Source: Pilaira anomala (lineage: Eukaryota > Mucoromycota > Mucoromycetes > Mucorales > Mucoraceae). From it: a DNA stretch of 64,000 bases. A program made the translations under genes and the position numbers. Where the stretch lies: the NCBI GenBank assembly GCA_025716855.1, contig JAIXMQ010000073.1:62001-126000 (forward strand). Direction: 5' to 3'. Of the stretch, positions 1 to 10,367 are shown piece after piece (position 1 is the first letter of the stretch; every line of letters begins with the position of its first letter). The notes below the pieces were generated by a model. The model made no database searches, was not told where the DNA came from, and saw only the letters and a list, made by a program, of their open reading frames with translations.

Positions 1-227
1 TTATTTTCTTGTGGAACGATTAGCTATAAGTATCCCTACTTTTCTGGAACTCTATTCTTCCTCAAATTAAATATGCGTGTAAGTGTTACACCTATTATTG
101 TACCATTTCTCTTTTTATATACATATAAATCCCCCAACCCCACAAAAAAAAAAAAAAAAGTTATTAAATACATATATTTTTTTTTTTTTATATATACATA
201 CAATAAATTAGTTATTTTTTTTTTTAA
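1..227. other. Window edge and 3' flank of the tau-like gene
   Basis: AT-rich sequence with poly-A and poly-T tracts and no open frame with coding character. It probably carries the 3' UTR of the minus-strand gene that ends at 228. Confidence 0.5.
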
Positions 228-1606
228 TTAATTATCATAGTTATCAGGTACACTACTAGGTGGACTAAGTGGACTAGTAGTACCAGTACTTGTAGGCGAT
301 AAAGTCATGGTTGATTTTGTTCTTCTTTTTTCTCCTACATCAATTCGTACACTGGCAGTTTTTTTAAATGATAATTTTTCATGATAGACGATTAAATCAC
401 CACCTTTTGGTTTATGCTTTATGTTATCTAAAGATCCAACTTTAGATTTTATAGGTTTATCTTTAAGAAAGGAAAAAGACTTATCGTTATAGATCTCGAC
501 ATCACCTCCACCCGGTTTATGATGAATATTTTCCAAAGAACCAATTTTTGCTGAAATTTCTTTTGATTTAATAAATTCGAATTTATCGTCATAAATTTTT
601 AAATCGCCACCACCTGGTTTATGTTTAATATTATCTAAAGAACCGACTTTTGAAGAGATTGCTTTCGATTTGATAAATTCAGCTCGATCATCATAAATTT
701 TGATGGAACCACCACCGGGTTTATGTTTAATGTTATCTAATGAGCCAACTTTCGAGCTTATTTCTTTTGATTTTATAAACTTTGCTTTATCATCGTAAAT
801 AGTGATGGACCCACCACCTGGTTTATGCTTGATATTATCCAATGATCCAACTTTGGATGAGATCTCTTTGGATTTAATGAATTCTGCTTTATCGTCATAA
901 ATCGTAATCGAGCCACCGCCTGGCTTGTGCTTAATGTTATCCAATGATCCAACTTTTGAGCCTACTTTAGAACTAATTCTCAATCGTAATTCATCTACGT
1001 TTTCGTCATACACTTTAATTGTGCCACCACTTGGTTTGTGTTTAATATTTTCAAGTGACCCTATTTTAGACTTCACATGACTTTTTTTTTTTTTTTTTTT
1101 TTAATTATTGTACACATCGATTATTTTTTTTTTTAGGTTATTGTTCTTACCTAAAATCTGGTCGAGATGTAGGAGAAACCATCAAAGCTCTTTTAGCTGC
1201 ATAACTGTTTTGTTCTCTTCTTTGTTGTGTAGGCATACTTTTGGTAGTAGACATCGTTCTAGGTAAGTTTGTTTCTAAACTTGACTTATTACTTTCTGTA
1301 GTATAGTATTATAAGGTTAACATTCAATTACGCCGAAAAAAAAAAAGAAAGAACCATTGTACCTTTTTCTGTAGCTGACCGAGGCTTAGTTAAGCCGCTT
1401 TTTTTTTTAATTAACGGTTTTTCGTTTGTTGTTATTGTATTCGTAGTCATTGAACGAGATCTTGATGAACTCGTGGTATTAGTCGTAGTGGTAGTGCTGG
1501 TAGTTGTTATCATCGTAGCAGTAGATTGAACGCCCACTCGTATAGACGTTGTAGTCATCCTTGAACTGATAGACTTCCTGTGTGAATTAACAGGTGCTGT
1601 AACCAT
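228..1606 (-). CDS. Tau/MAP2/MAP4-like microtubule-binding repeat protein, seven repeats
   Basis: Three exons: 1363-1606, 1151-1295 and 228-1080. The introns are GT..AG and the phases agree, giving 413 aa. Residues 1-130 are Ser/Thr/Arg-rich and probably disordered. From about residue 133 there are seven repeats at 34-36 aa spacing, with a core close to KVGSLDNIKHKPGGG (cores near residues 135, 171, 206, 240, 275, 309 and 343). This is the metazoan tau/MAP2/MAP4 tubulin-binding signature, including the K-[IV]-GS-L-N-HKPGGG core. The last repeat is followed by a basic, Ser/Pro-rich tail, an arrangement also seen in tau. Known for the family: such repeats bind and stabilise the microtubule lattice. 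Inference: this protein decorates microtubules. Several units encode the same peptide with different synonymous codons, so the protein sequence is under selection. Alpha-tubulin lies about 5 kb away. Family assignment is strong; function in this organism is inferred. Confidence 0.9.
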
Positions 1607-1838
1607 TTTTTTTGTTTTGTTTTGTTAAGAAAAAGAAAAAAAGGAAAAATAAAAAATTTAATTAAGAAATATAAAATCGCTCAAATTGTACCACACTAGA
1701 ACCTTTTTTTTTTTTCATATGCGTTTCCGCAAGTTTGTGTGTGTAGTAACTAAAATAATAAATAATAATTTTAAAGCGGAAATATTATATATGTAAAATA
1801 CAGATGATATATTTATTTGCACAAGAAAATTTGGTATA

Positions 1839-1879
<41 letters not shown>

Positions 1880-1887
1880 GTTTCAAT

Positions 1888-2502
1888 TTATTCTTCATGA
1901 TCATCATTGGTATCAAATACACCCTTTGATCTCTTACTACGTTCACGTTGATAGAATTCGGCCAATACATTTTGAGGAATACGATTCAAAAGTTCCTTGG
2001 GGAAAATACGTAAAAGAGACCATGCAAGATCAAGAGATTCATAAATGGTTCTTGATTCATAAGCACCTTGGGCAATGAATGATTTTTCAAACTTTTCCAA
2101 GAATTCAAGAGACAATTTATCTTCTTGATTCAATGCTTCTTCACCAACAACTGCCTTCATAGCTGCTGCATCACGACCAATGGCGTATTTAGCATACTAT
2201 ATAAACATTATATTGTTAAAAATTTACTCTTTTTTAAATTTATATATGTATATATTGCAAAAAAAAAAAATATTTACCAATTGGTTAGAAACATCACCAT
2301 GATCCTTTCTTGTCATACCTTCACCAATAGCTGACTTCATAAGACGAGATAATGAAGGTAAAACGTTAATAGGAGGATAAATTTGACGATTGTGAAGTTG
2401 ACGATCAACAAAGATTTGTCCTTCAGTAATATAACCTGTCAAATCAGGAATAGGATGAGTAATATCTAAAGGGAAAAAGAAAGTTAAATATGGTTGTGTG
2501 CA

Positions 2503-2536
<34 letters not shown>

Positions 2537-3930
2537 TTTATATTATTACCATCGTTGGGCATAGTCAAGATAGGAATTTGAGTAATTGAACCGTTACGGC
2601 CTTCAACACGACCAGCACGTTCATAAATTGTAGACAAATCGGTATACATATAACCAGGATAACCACGACGACCAGGTACTTCTTCACGAGCAGCAGAAAC
2701 TTCACGTAAAGCATCAGCATAAGAACTCATATCAGTAAGAATAACCAATACGTGCTTCTCAAGTTGATAAGCATAATATTCAGCAGTAGTTAAAGCAAGA
2801 CGAGGTGTGATAATACGTTCAATACTAATGCATAGAATTAAATAAATATATAAAATACATACAGAAAAAAAAAACATGAAGAACTTACGTAGGATCGTTA
2901 GCCAAATTCAAGAAAAGAGTGACACGCTCCATAGAACCATTTTCTTCGAAATCTTGTTTGAAGAAACGAGCGGTTTCCATATTAACACCCATAGCACCAA
3001 ACACAATAGAGAAATTCTCTTCGTGACCATCATGAACACCTTTGGTAGGAGCCATCTTTTGGACGAGACCGGCTTGACGACAGATTTGAGCGGCAATTTC
3101 GTTATGAGGAAGACCTGCAGCAGAGAAGATTGGAATCTTTTGACCACGAGCAATTGAATTCATGGTATCAATAGCGGAGATACCAGTTTGAATCATTTCT
3201 TCGGGATAAATACGTGAATAAGGATTGATAGGTGAACCTACATTGAAATTTTAATAAATAAACGCGCGCGCTTTCTCAAAAAAATACATGTAATATGTAT
3301 ATAGTACCATTCACATCCAAGTAATCTTCTGCAAAAATTTTAGGGCCCTTATCAATAGGTTTACCGGAACCGTTAAAAACACGACCCAACATGTCTTCTG
3401 ATACAGGAATATGTTGTGTTTGTCCAGTAAATGTAACGTGTGTTTGCTTAGCATCAATGCCCGAAGTACCTTCAAAGACCTTCATTTTACAGTGAAATCA
3501 ATAAAATAATATAAATGTATATGAAAAAAAAAAAAAAAAAAATTATTATGCTTACTTGTACAACTGCCTTCTTTCCTTGAACTTCAAGCACTTGACCGGC
3601 ACGAACGGAACCATCAGGAAGAGTCAAGTTTACAATTTCAGAAAACTTGGGGAACTGTGGAAAAAAAAAGGGCGTTTTAATAAACTATTTCAGTTATAAA
3701 AAAAAAAAAAAAGGAGTGTACTTACTTTAACATTGTCAAGAATGACAAGAGGACCATTGACACCAGTAACTGTACGATAATCTATTTATAAAAAGGGTGA
3801 ATAAAAGGATGGGAATAGTTTGACATGAGTTGAGAATATATATACCTAAACGAGGTTTGGCAACAAAGTCTCTAGTAACAGCAGACTTGTGAAGTTCAAA
3901 AGCTTCACTTGCACTGAGAGTATGAGCCAT
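1888..3930 (-). CDS. VMA2: V-type proton ATPase subunit B (catalytic-sector regulatory subunit)
   Basis: Eight exons: 3846-3930, 3726-3781, 3556-3654, 3308-3479, 2889-3237, 2550-2824, 2278-2465 and 1888-2196. Phases agree and give 510 aa, typical of the family. The protein starts [11 protein letters not shown] and contains the conserved [44 protein letters not shown], the [20 protein letters not shown] region and ISEG-type blocks. Subunit B forms the A3B3 hexamer of the cytosolic V1 sector, which drives proton pumping into vacuoles and endosomes. It lies 185 bp from the divergent thioesterase gene at 4116, so the two probably share a promoter. The acceptor of exon 4 (just above 3479) is not preceded by a clear pyrimidine tract, but the joined protein fits the family exactly. 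Confidence 0.97.
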
Positions 3931-4115
3931 GATGAAATTCTTTTTTGGATGAGAAAAGTAACCTTTAACAAAAAAAAAAAAGAGGGACCAAAAATGACGC
4001 TGGATTTCAATCCAAAGTCACAACAAAAATTCGGAGATGTCCTTTTGTTTTTAATGAAATCATATGTATATACATACATACTTTGCTTTGTTTTTTTTTT
4101 TTTTTTTGGTTCATC

Positions 4116-4942
4116 ATGACATGGACAAAGGCCATTGTGTTGGTTGGTGTGCCAACCTTACTTGTTGGTGTAGCACATATCAATTCATTACCTTTTGCTT
4201 ATACTATTAGGTCTTGGTGGTTATTAAGGTCTTTAGTTGAAAGAGCCAAGAAATTGAATTTAGAACCTGAAGGTAGTAATTGATATACATACATAAATGT
4301 TTCTATATAAACGTCAAAAAAAAAAAAAAAAAAAACTTAAGATATTACAATAAAAAAGATCTGTTTACAGTTGTTTGTCAAAATCAAAAATGTACATGGG
4401 ATGATATTGATTATAACCAACATATGGTAAGCATATTTTTATAAATGCCATTTTTAAAAATGTTACCTTATTTCTCATAATAAACATTTTGTTGTGTATA
4501 TCAGAATAACAGTACATACAATAAAAAATTAGATTTCAGTCGAATTCATCTTTTGTATGTTATTGTACCTAAAATCATGATGGAACCCAATCATCATATC
4601 TTTGCTCATAATGCAGGTGTATTCACCTTATTTAAAAGAGAGATTCCACCTCTTCAACCCTATACGATTCAAACTCGTGTTTGGACATGGAATGAAAAAT
4701 GGTTATTTTTACAACATCGATTTATCATTGAAGAAACAGGAAAAGAGCCTATTGTATGTTGTATCGCAACGAGTAAAATTGTATTTAAAAAGACATCTGG
4801 AAAGACCGTATCTCCCAAGGAAGTATTTGAATTATGTGGACATATGATTGATGATCCAGCGATTGAAACGAAAAGAAGTTTAAACTGGGATAAAGCAAAG
4901 CATTTATTATCTGTACATCACGATTGGGATTCTAAGTTATAA
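4116..4942 (+). CDS. THEM6-like hotdog-fold thioesterase with N-terminal membrane anchor
   Basis: Three exons: 4116-4272, 4359-4426 and 4505-4942; phases agree; 220 aa, close to animal THEM6 (about 208 aa). The N-terminus (residues 3-25) is hydrophobic and probably a membrane anchor. The rest resembles the 4HBT/hotdog family: a WDDIDYNQHM block matches the W-D-D-N-HMN-type start of such domains, followed by FKREIPPLQPYTIQTRVWTW and a strand-rich C-terminal half. Expected role: hydrolysis of acyl-CoA-type thioesters at a membrane; the substrate cannot be read from the sequence. The start codon at 4116 is the first ATG that puts the anchor in frame. Its stop codon overlaps that of the convergent mannosyltransferase gene. 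Confidence 0.8.
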
Positions 4943-6396
4943 AAGGCCCTGAATGGCCTTCTTGAACGTTGGTGAGCAATGCTTCATGTAGTTTACTTAA
5001 AAGATAAAATAACATAGCAAATTAATAAAACAATAAGTGTACATTAATTATATAGTTTTTTTTTTTTTACCTTTATATGCATCTGGATTACAAGTACATT
5101 TTAAATCAATATATGTTTTGATATCATTAGGACATATTGCACCCGCATGATGCTCATAACCATCTAAATCATCCATTACGATTTCACTTGATTTTAAAAA
5201 TAAGCCAACAGCCAAAGTTTGTGGAAGTGCATCGCCCCATTTTTGATAAAAGAAACCTCCAGACGCATCCAGTTCATCAAAATATAAATTATATTCTTTT
5301 GATCTCAAGAAATCAAGGGAGACAATCATAAAGTTATTGTATATCATACAGTTACTATACTGTCCAGCGTACTGTCCAAGGGTACCTGAACTATCGGTAT
5401 CCGACCCTTTATGTATTAATGCCTTGTGGATACCATCAGAAACAGGTTGTAAGATATTCTTGTGTTTACGAATAAAGTTTTTTGTGATGGCGTCCAAGCT
5501 TTCAACGAAGTTATGATTTTCAGTTGCTGTTAAAGCGAATGCTATAATAAATAGTAATTAGTTAATTATAAATAATGTAAGTAAGAGAAAACTTTACATA
5601 ATTTCTTCTTTTCCTTCTTTAATCTTTCAAAAGGATCATGCGTGATATCACAATGATAAGTAGACCCAGGTTGAACCTTCCAATAAAACTCTAAATCTTT
5701 CAACAGTGGATGAAAAGCCAGAAAACCCATATTATATCTCGTCATCTTTCGCCAATATAAACTTTCCCCTTTTTCTAAATCTTGAAGCGACATTTTTTTC
5801 ATGTTCTTTTCCATTCGCTTAATATCAATCCAATGCGGTTCTTGCCATTCAATGGAAGGCGCTAAGCCAAAAAAGACAGGTGCTTTTGTTGCCTGAGTGA
5901 TGAGTTCTTTAAAATGTTGAGAGAATACGTTTGCACCAATAATGATCCAAGGATATTGATATCGATCATTAAAATGTTGTTCTAGGCTTAACATGGTAGC
6001 ACGTAAACGGAATACTTCTTCTTCTCGTGCAATTGATACATAAGCACTTTTTGTTGAAGCGTTTGTTGTGACACGATGCCAGTCTAGAAAAGTATCTTCA
6101 ACCGTGTTTGAAACGACTCGAAGTTTGTTTTGGTGAGCTGGTGGTGGTGAAGGTAGGTTTAATAATTTGTTATGTAGTGAAGAAAGGAAAAGTTTTTCTG
6201 AATGAGTTGGTATGGGTTGCTTAAAAAAGAGAAATGTTAAACAACAGGCGATGATGATAGTTAAGATAAATAACATGTTCTTTTGAACCCAAAAGATGAT
6301 ACGAGTCCGTGTCTTGTTTGAAGAAGTGACTGGATCTGTTTTGATATGAATCATTGGTGTTCTATCTGCATCTAAAAGGGATTCATTTAATGCCAT
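4937..6396 (-). CDS. Glycosyltransferase family 15 alpha-1,2-mannosyltransferase (Kre2/Mnt1 type)
   Basis: Three exons: 5598-6396, 5071-5541 and 4937-4995; phases agree; 442 aa. It has type II Golgi topology: a short basic cytosolic tail, a membrane segment at about residues 41-59, a Pro-rich stem, then a lumenal domain. Family hallmarks are AYVSIAREEEVFRLRATM, YRWKVQPG-type and CDITHDPF blocks, and a SNCMIYNNFMI segment corresponding to the YNxCHFWSNFEI signature, followed by the conserved DFLRS, GGFFYQKWGDALPQ and AVGLFL stretches. The enzymes transfer mannose from GDP-mannose onto O- and N-linked glycans of cell-wall proteins. The short last exon restores the usual cysteine-containing C-terminus. 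Its stop (4937-4939) lies inside the convergent gene's terminal codons. Confidence 0.93.
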
Positions 6397-6607
6397 GATA
6401 ACTTATAATAATGAATGAAAAGAAGAAAAAGATGATCACTTTATATATCAAATACAACATTTAATCAATACAAAATTGTACAGATTAAATACTAAAGAAT
6501 GTTTTTGATTGTAAACAAAAAAAAAAAAAAAGCTATTGTATTTATTTAAAATAATAATAATAATAATAAAAAAGGGCTTTTTCTTTTTTTTAGCAATTAG
6601 AATAAAT

Positions 6608-8026
6608 TTAATATTCTTCAGCATCTTCAATTTCAGAATCACCCAAGGAATCGGAACCAACTTCCTCATAATCCTTTTCAAGGGCAGCTAAATCTTCACG
6701 AGCTTCAGAGAATTCACCTTCTTCCATACCTTCACCAACATACCAATGAACGAAAGCACGCTTAGCGTACATAAGATCGAACTTGTGATCAAGACGAGCC
6801 CAAGCTTCAGCAATAGCAGTGGTGTTGGACAACATACAGAGAGCACGTTGAACGGTAGCTAAATCACCACCAGGGACAGCAGCAGGGGCACGACAGTTAA
6901 TACCGACCTTGAAACCGGTAGGACACCAATCAACGAATTGAATAGTACGCTTGGTCTTGATAGCAGAGATAGCAGCGTTGGTGTCTTTAGGTACAACATC
7001 ACCACGATACAATAAACAACAAGACATGTATTTACCATGACGAGGATCACACTTGACCATTTGGTTATTGGGTTCGAAACAAGCGTTAGTAATTTCTTGA
7101 ACAGATAATTGTTCATGATAAGCCTTGGCAGAAGAGATGATAGGAGCATAAGTAACCAAAGGGAAATGAATACGAGGATAAGGAACCAAGTTAGTTTGGA
7201 ATTCGTTCAAATCAACGTTAAGAGAACCATCGAAACGAAGAGAAGCAGTGATGGAAGAAACGACTTGAGCGATCAAACGGTTCAAGTTGGTATAAGAAGG
7301 ACGCTCGATATCCAAGTTACGACGACAGATATCATAAATAGCTTCGTTATCGACCATAAAGGAGACATCAGAGTGTTCAAGCGTGGTATGAGTGGTTAAG
7401 ATGGAGTTATAAGGTTCAACAACGGAGGTAGCGACTTGAGGGGCAGGGTAAACAGAGAATTCAAGTTTAGACTTCTTACCGTAATCAACAGAAAGACGTT
7501 CCATTAATAAGGCACCGAAACCAGAACCAGTACCACCACCGAATGAATGGAAAACAAGGAAACCTTGAAGACCAGTACAGTTATCGGCTAATTTACGAAT
7601 ACGATCCAAGACGGAATCGACTAATTCTTTACCAACGGTATAATGACCACGAGCATAGTTGTTAGCAGCATCTTCCTTACCAGTAATCAATTGTTCTGCA
7701 AGGAGTGCATGAGTTAGTGTGATATAGATAAATAAATAAAGAAAAAAAAAAAAAAGAGACTTACCAGGGTGGAATAATTGACGATAAGCACCAGTACGAA
7801 CTTCATCAACAACAGTAGGTTCTAAATCGACCATGACGGTACGAGGAACATGCTTACCAGAACTGGTTTCACTAAAGAAAGTATCAAAGGAGTTATCACC
7901 AGTGTTGTTCTCTTCAGGAATGTGACCATCAGGTTGAATACCATGTTCAAGACAGTAAAGTTCCCAACAGGCGTTACCAATTTGGACACCAGCTTGACCA
8001 ACGTGAATAGAAATAACTTCTCTCAT
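6608..8026 (-). CDS. Alpha-tubulin
   Basis: Two exons, 7765-8026 and 6608-7695. The single intron falls inside the codon after FHP and restores [16 protein letters not shown]; 449 or so aa. Landmarks are [22 protein letters not shown] at the N-terminus, the GGGTGSGFG tubulin signature, the [14 protein letters not shown] segment with the catalytic glutamate that hydrolyses beta-tubulin GTP, and a C-terminal EEY suitable for detyrosination/tyrosination. The loop that carries acetylated Lys40 in animals is shorter and lacks that lysine. It builds the alpha/beta heterodimer of microtubules and is about 5 kb from a gene for a tau-like microtubule-binding protein. Confidence 0.98.
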   Translation of the reverse strand: MREVISIHVGQAGVQIGNACWELYCLEHGIQPDGHIPEENNTGDNSFDTFFSETSSGKHVPRTVMVDLEPTVVDEVRTGAYRQLFHPGKSLFFFFLYLFIYITLTHALLAEQLITGKEDAANNYARGHYTVGKELVDSVLDRIRKLADNCTGLQGFLVFHSFGGGTGSGFGALLMERLSVDYGKKSKLEFSVYPAPQVATSVVEPYNSILTTHTTLEHSDVSFMVDNEAIYDICRRNLDIERPSYTNLNRLIAQVVSSITASLRFDGSLNVDLNEFQTNLVPYPRIHFPLVTYAPIISSAKAYHEQLSVQEITNACFEPNNQMVKCDPRHGKYMSCCLLYRGDVVPKDTNAAISAIKTKRTIQFVDWCPTGFKVGINCRAPAAVPGGDLATVQRALCMLSNTTAIAEAWARLDHKFDLMYAKRAFVHWYVGEGMEEGEFSEAREDLAALEKDYEEVGSDSLGDSEIEDAEEY

Positions 8027-8145
8027 TATTAAAAAAAAAAGGGTGTTTATATAGTTGATTTATTCAAAAGTTAAGGGAGAATAAGCAACAAAATAATTTG
8101 TAAAGAAGAAGAAGAAGAAGAAGAAGAAAAAAAAAAAGGGGAACT

Positions 8146-8176
<31 letters not shown>

Positions 8177-8254
8177 GTGCACCGGAGCTTAAATATTAAA
8201 TTGGATTTATTCAAGTTTGGCCAATCAGGGCGTGCATAAGTGTAACATATATTA

Positions 8255-9641
8255 TTATAAGATGGAAGTAAAATAATCATCATGAGTTTTTAAAGAATCT
8301 AATTCAGCTTTTAAAGTAAGAAAAGGACCATCTAATTGGTGTAAAGTGATAGAAGAAGCTTGTTTGTCTTCCGTATAATCTCTACATTGAATCCAATCCG
8401 GTTTTACTTGCATATAAAAAGAGATTTCAGAAGGTAAAAGGGAGAATTCTAATCTTCCCCAACCTACTCTATTTTCTAAAGGACATAAGATGATTTGTTT
8501 CACACAGGTATGGTTGAATTCCATTTTAAATCTACTGGGTCCGTCTTGTATGGACCAACTAAATGTCTTTTTTTGTTTGTCATATTCACATAAGAGATCG
8601 GTGGATTCGAATCCCATTCTTTTCCATGTACCAATTTGCAGTGCTTGAGCTGATATATATATAGAGTTGTTGTTTGGCATAAGTGTAGTATTATTTAACA
8701 TGGTATTCTCTTGTTGGTCTAATAAGGGTGTAATATGTTAGAGAGAAAAAAAAAAAAAAGGTTTAAATAAACCATACTACATATACAAACTTACAAAAGG
8801 GTAGGTTCCAGGGTGGATTGTTGTTGTTGTTGTTGTTGTTATTATTATCAAATAGGTCAGGTATTATAGATAGATTGGGATCATCAAATGGGTTATTCAA
8901 CATGTTTGTATAGTTATTATCAACTGAATTTCCTCTATTTTGTTGTTGTATCATCATTGTTGAATAATAAGGACCAACTGTATGTGCTCTTGTACGCGTA
9001 CTTGTATTAGTATGATGATTCTTTTTTGACCAAGAAGATAAATCGGATAAAGAAGGACTAATTGAACCTTCATCATGAGTAGTTGCAGAAGTTGGAGGAG
9101 GAGGAGGTGGTGGAGGAGGCATAGATTTTAAAGAGATGGGTGGAGGAGGAACGGAAGAACTACTACCGGTTATTGATTGTTGATGATTGTTATTATAAGA
9201 ATAAATATTATGATGTTTAGGTCTTTGTTGTTGTTGATTAAAATAATAATAATAATAGTAATAATAAAGGTCCGGATTTGTTTTTATAGGATCACCAATA
9301 TCAGTTGGTTTATTATTAAAACCATTTTGTTGTTGATATTGATGAAAGACAGCTGCTTGACAAGCGGCAGCAGCAGCGGAAGAAGCATAATATTGCATCC
9401 TTAAGGTTTCGTCATGTAACATGGAAGTCTTTTTTGCTATATTTTTAACTTTAGCTCTTCTATTTTGAAACCAGATTTGAATTGATCTTTCGGACATGCC
9501 TAATTCACGAGATAATTGTTCTCTAACACGATTATTTGGGCTTGGATTTAAGTTGAACGTTTTTTCTAAAATTGTTAATTGTTCTGGTGTAGCTCTCGTT
9601 CTTTTACGAGGTAATTTATCATCTGTCATATAATTCATCAT
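8255..9641 (-). CDS. Homeodomain transcription factor with Phx1-like C-terminal domain
   Basis: Two exons, 8795-9641 and 8255-8718; phases agree; 436 aa. A homeodomain spans about residues 9-70 and ends with the recognition helix IQIWFQNRRAKVKN. The middle is low complexity, with tracts of Tyr, Gln, Pro (nine in a row) and Asn that vary easily. The C-terminal 150 aa form a compact, non-repetitive domain (ALQIGTWKRM, DLLCEYD, FKMEFNHTCV) that resembles the conserved C-terminal region of fungal homeodomain factors such as fission-yeast Phx1. This is recalled from the family, not searched. Two adjacent ATGs begin the frame at 9641; a third at 9629 is also possible. The frame is open further upstream, but there it reads only poly-Phe/Leu from a pyrimidine-rich leader. 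Confidence 0.88.
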
Positions 9642-10367
9642 GTAAAAATAATATAAAAGTAGAAGAAAAGAAGAGAGAAAAAAAAAAAAGAAAAGAAAAC
9701 AAATAAAAGAGGTAAATAAATACAAACAAAAAAAAAACACGGTGTTTTCCTAATTTAAAAAAGGGATCGACTCAACTAATAATTAGTGTGATTTACAGCT
9801 TAATTGACAGGTTACCGAATTGGAGTTTAATTTTCGCACCATCAATTTTTTTTTTTTTCTTTTATATTAATATATAAAGTAACTAAAAGAGCACAGACAT
9901 TTGGTTTAATCAAAAGTGATTTTATTTTATATTTTACCTTTTTCTTTTTTTTTTTTTTTTTCGACCGGTCTAGCTCTACTTTGGCTCTATCAAAAAAAAA
10001 AAAAAAAAAAAAAAAGGTGTGTGAGCCCTTAATTTTTGTTACACGAATGTATACACGTGCTTACTAGTTTTATACAAGTCTTGTTTTTGGTAGAGTGTGG
10101 CCTGACAATTATATTGACCTGTTATATAATTATAATAAAGCTTACAGAAAAGTAAAATTAAAAAAAAATAAATAAATAAATAAATTGTACAACAGTAATT
10201 TAATCGAGTACAAAATGTAATAAAGGAGAGAGAGAGAGAGAGAGAGAGATATAATAAAAAAAACGTGGAATATTTCAATATAATTTCATCAATATTAATC
10301 AAATTCATTATTTGGTGTGACTATCAGAAAAAAAAAAAAGGGGGAGTGGTGTTGTGGGGGGTATAAA
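9642..10367. other. Spacer with poly-A/T tracts and a (GA)n run
   Basis: No gene seen. It contains the 5' flank of the homeodomain gene, long poly-T and poly-A tracts (near 9942-9961 and 9990-10014), a (GA)n microsatellite at about 10226-10249 and the 3' flank of the arrestin gene. Confidence 0.5.

Noticed and set aside
1785..1970. Short minus-strand frame with poly-Phe near the V-ATPase 3' end
   Set aside because: Shadow frame of the poly-A tract and of the VMA2 last exon.
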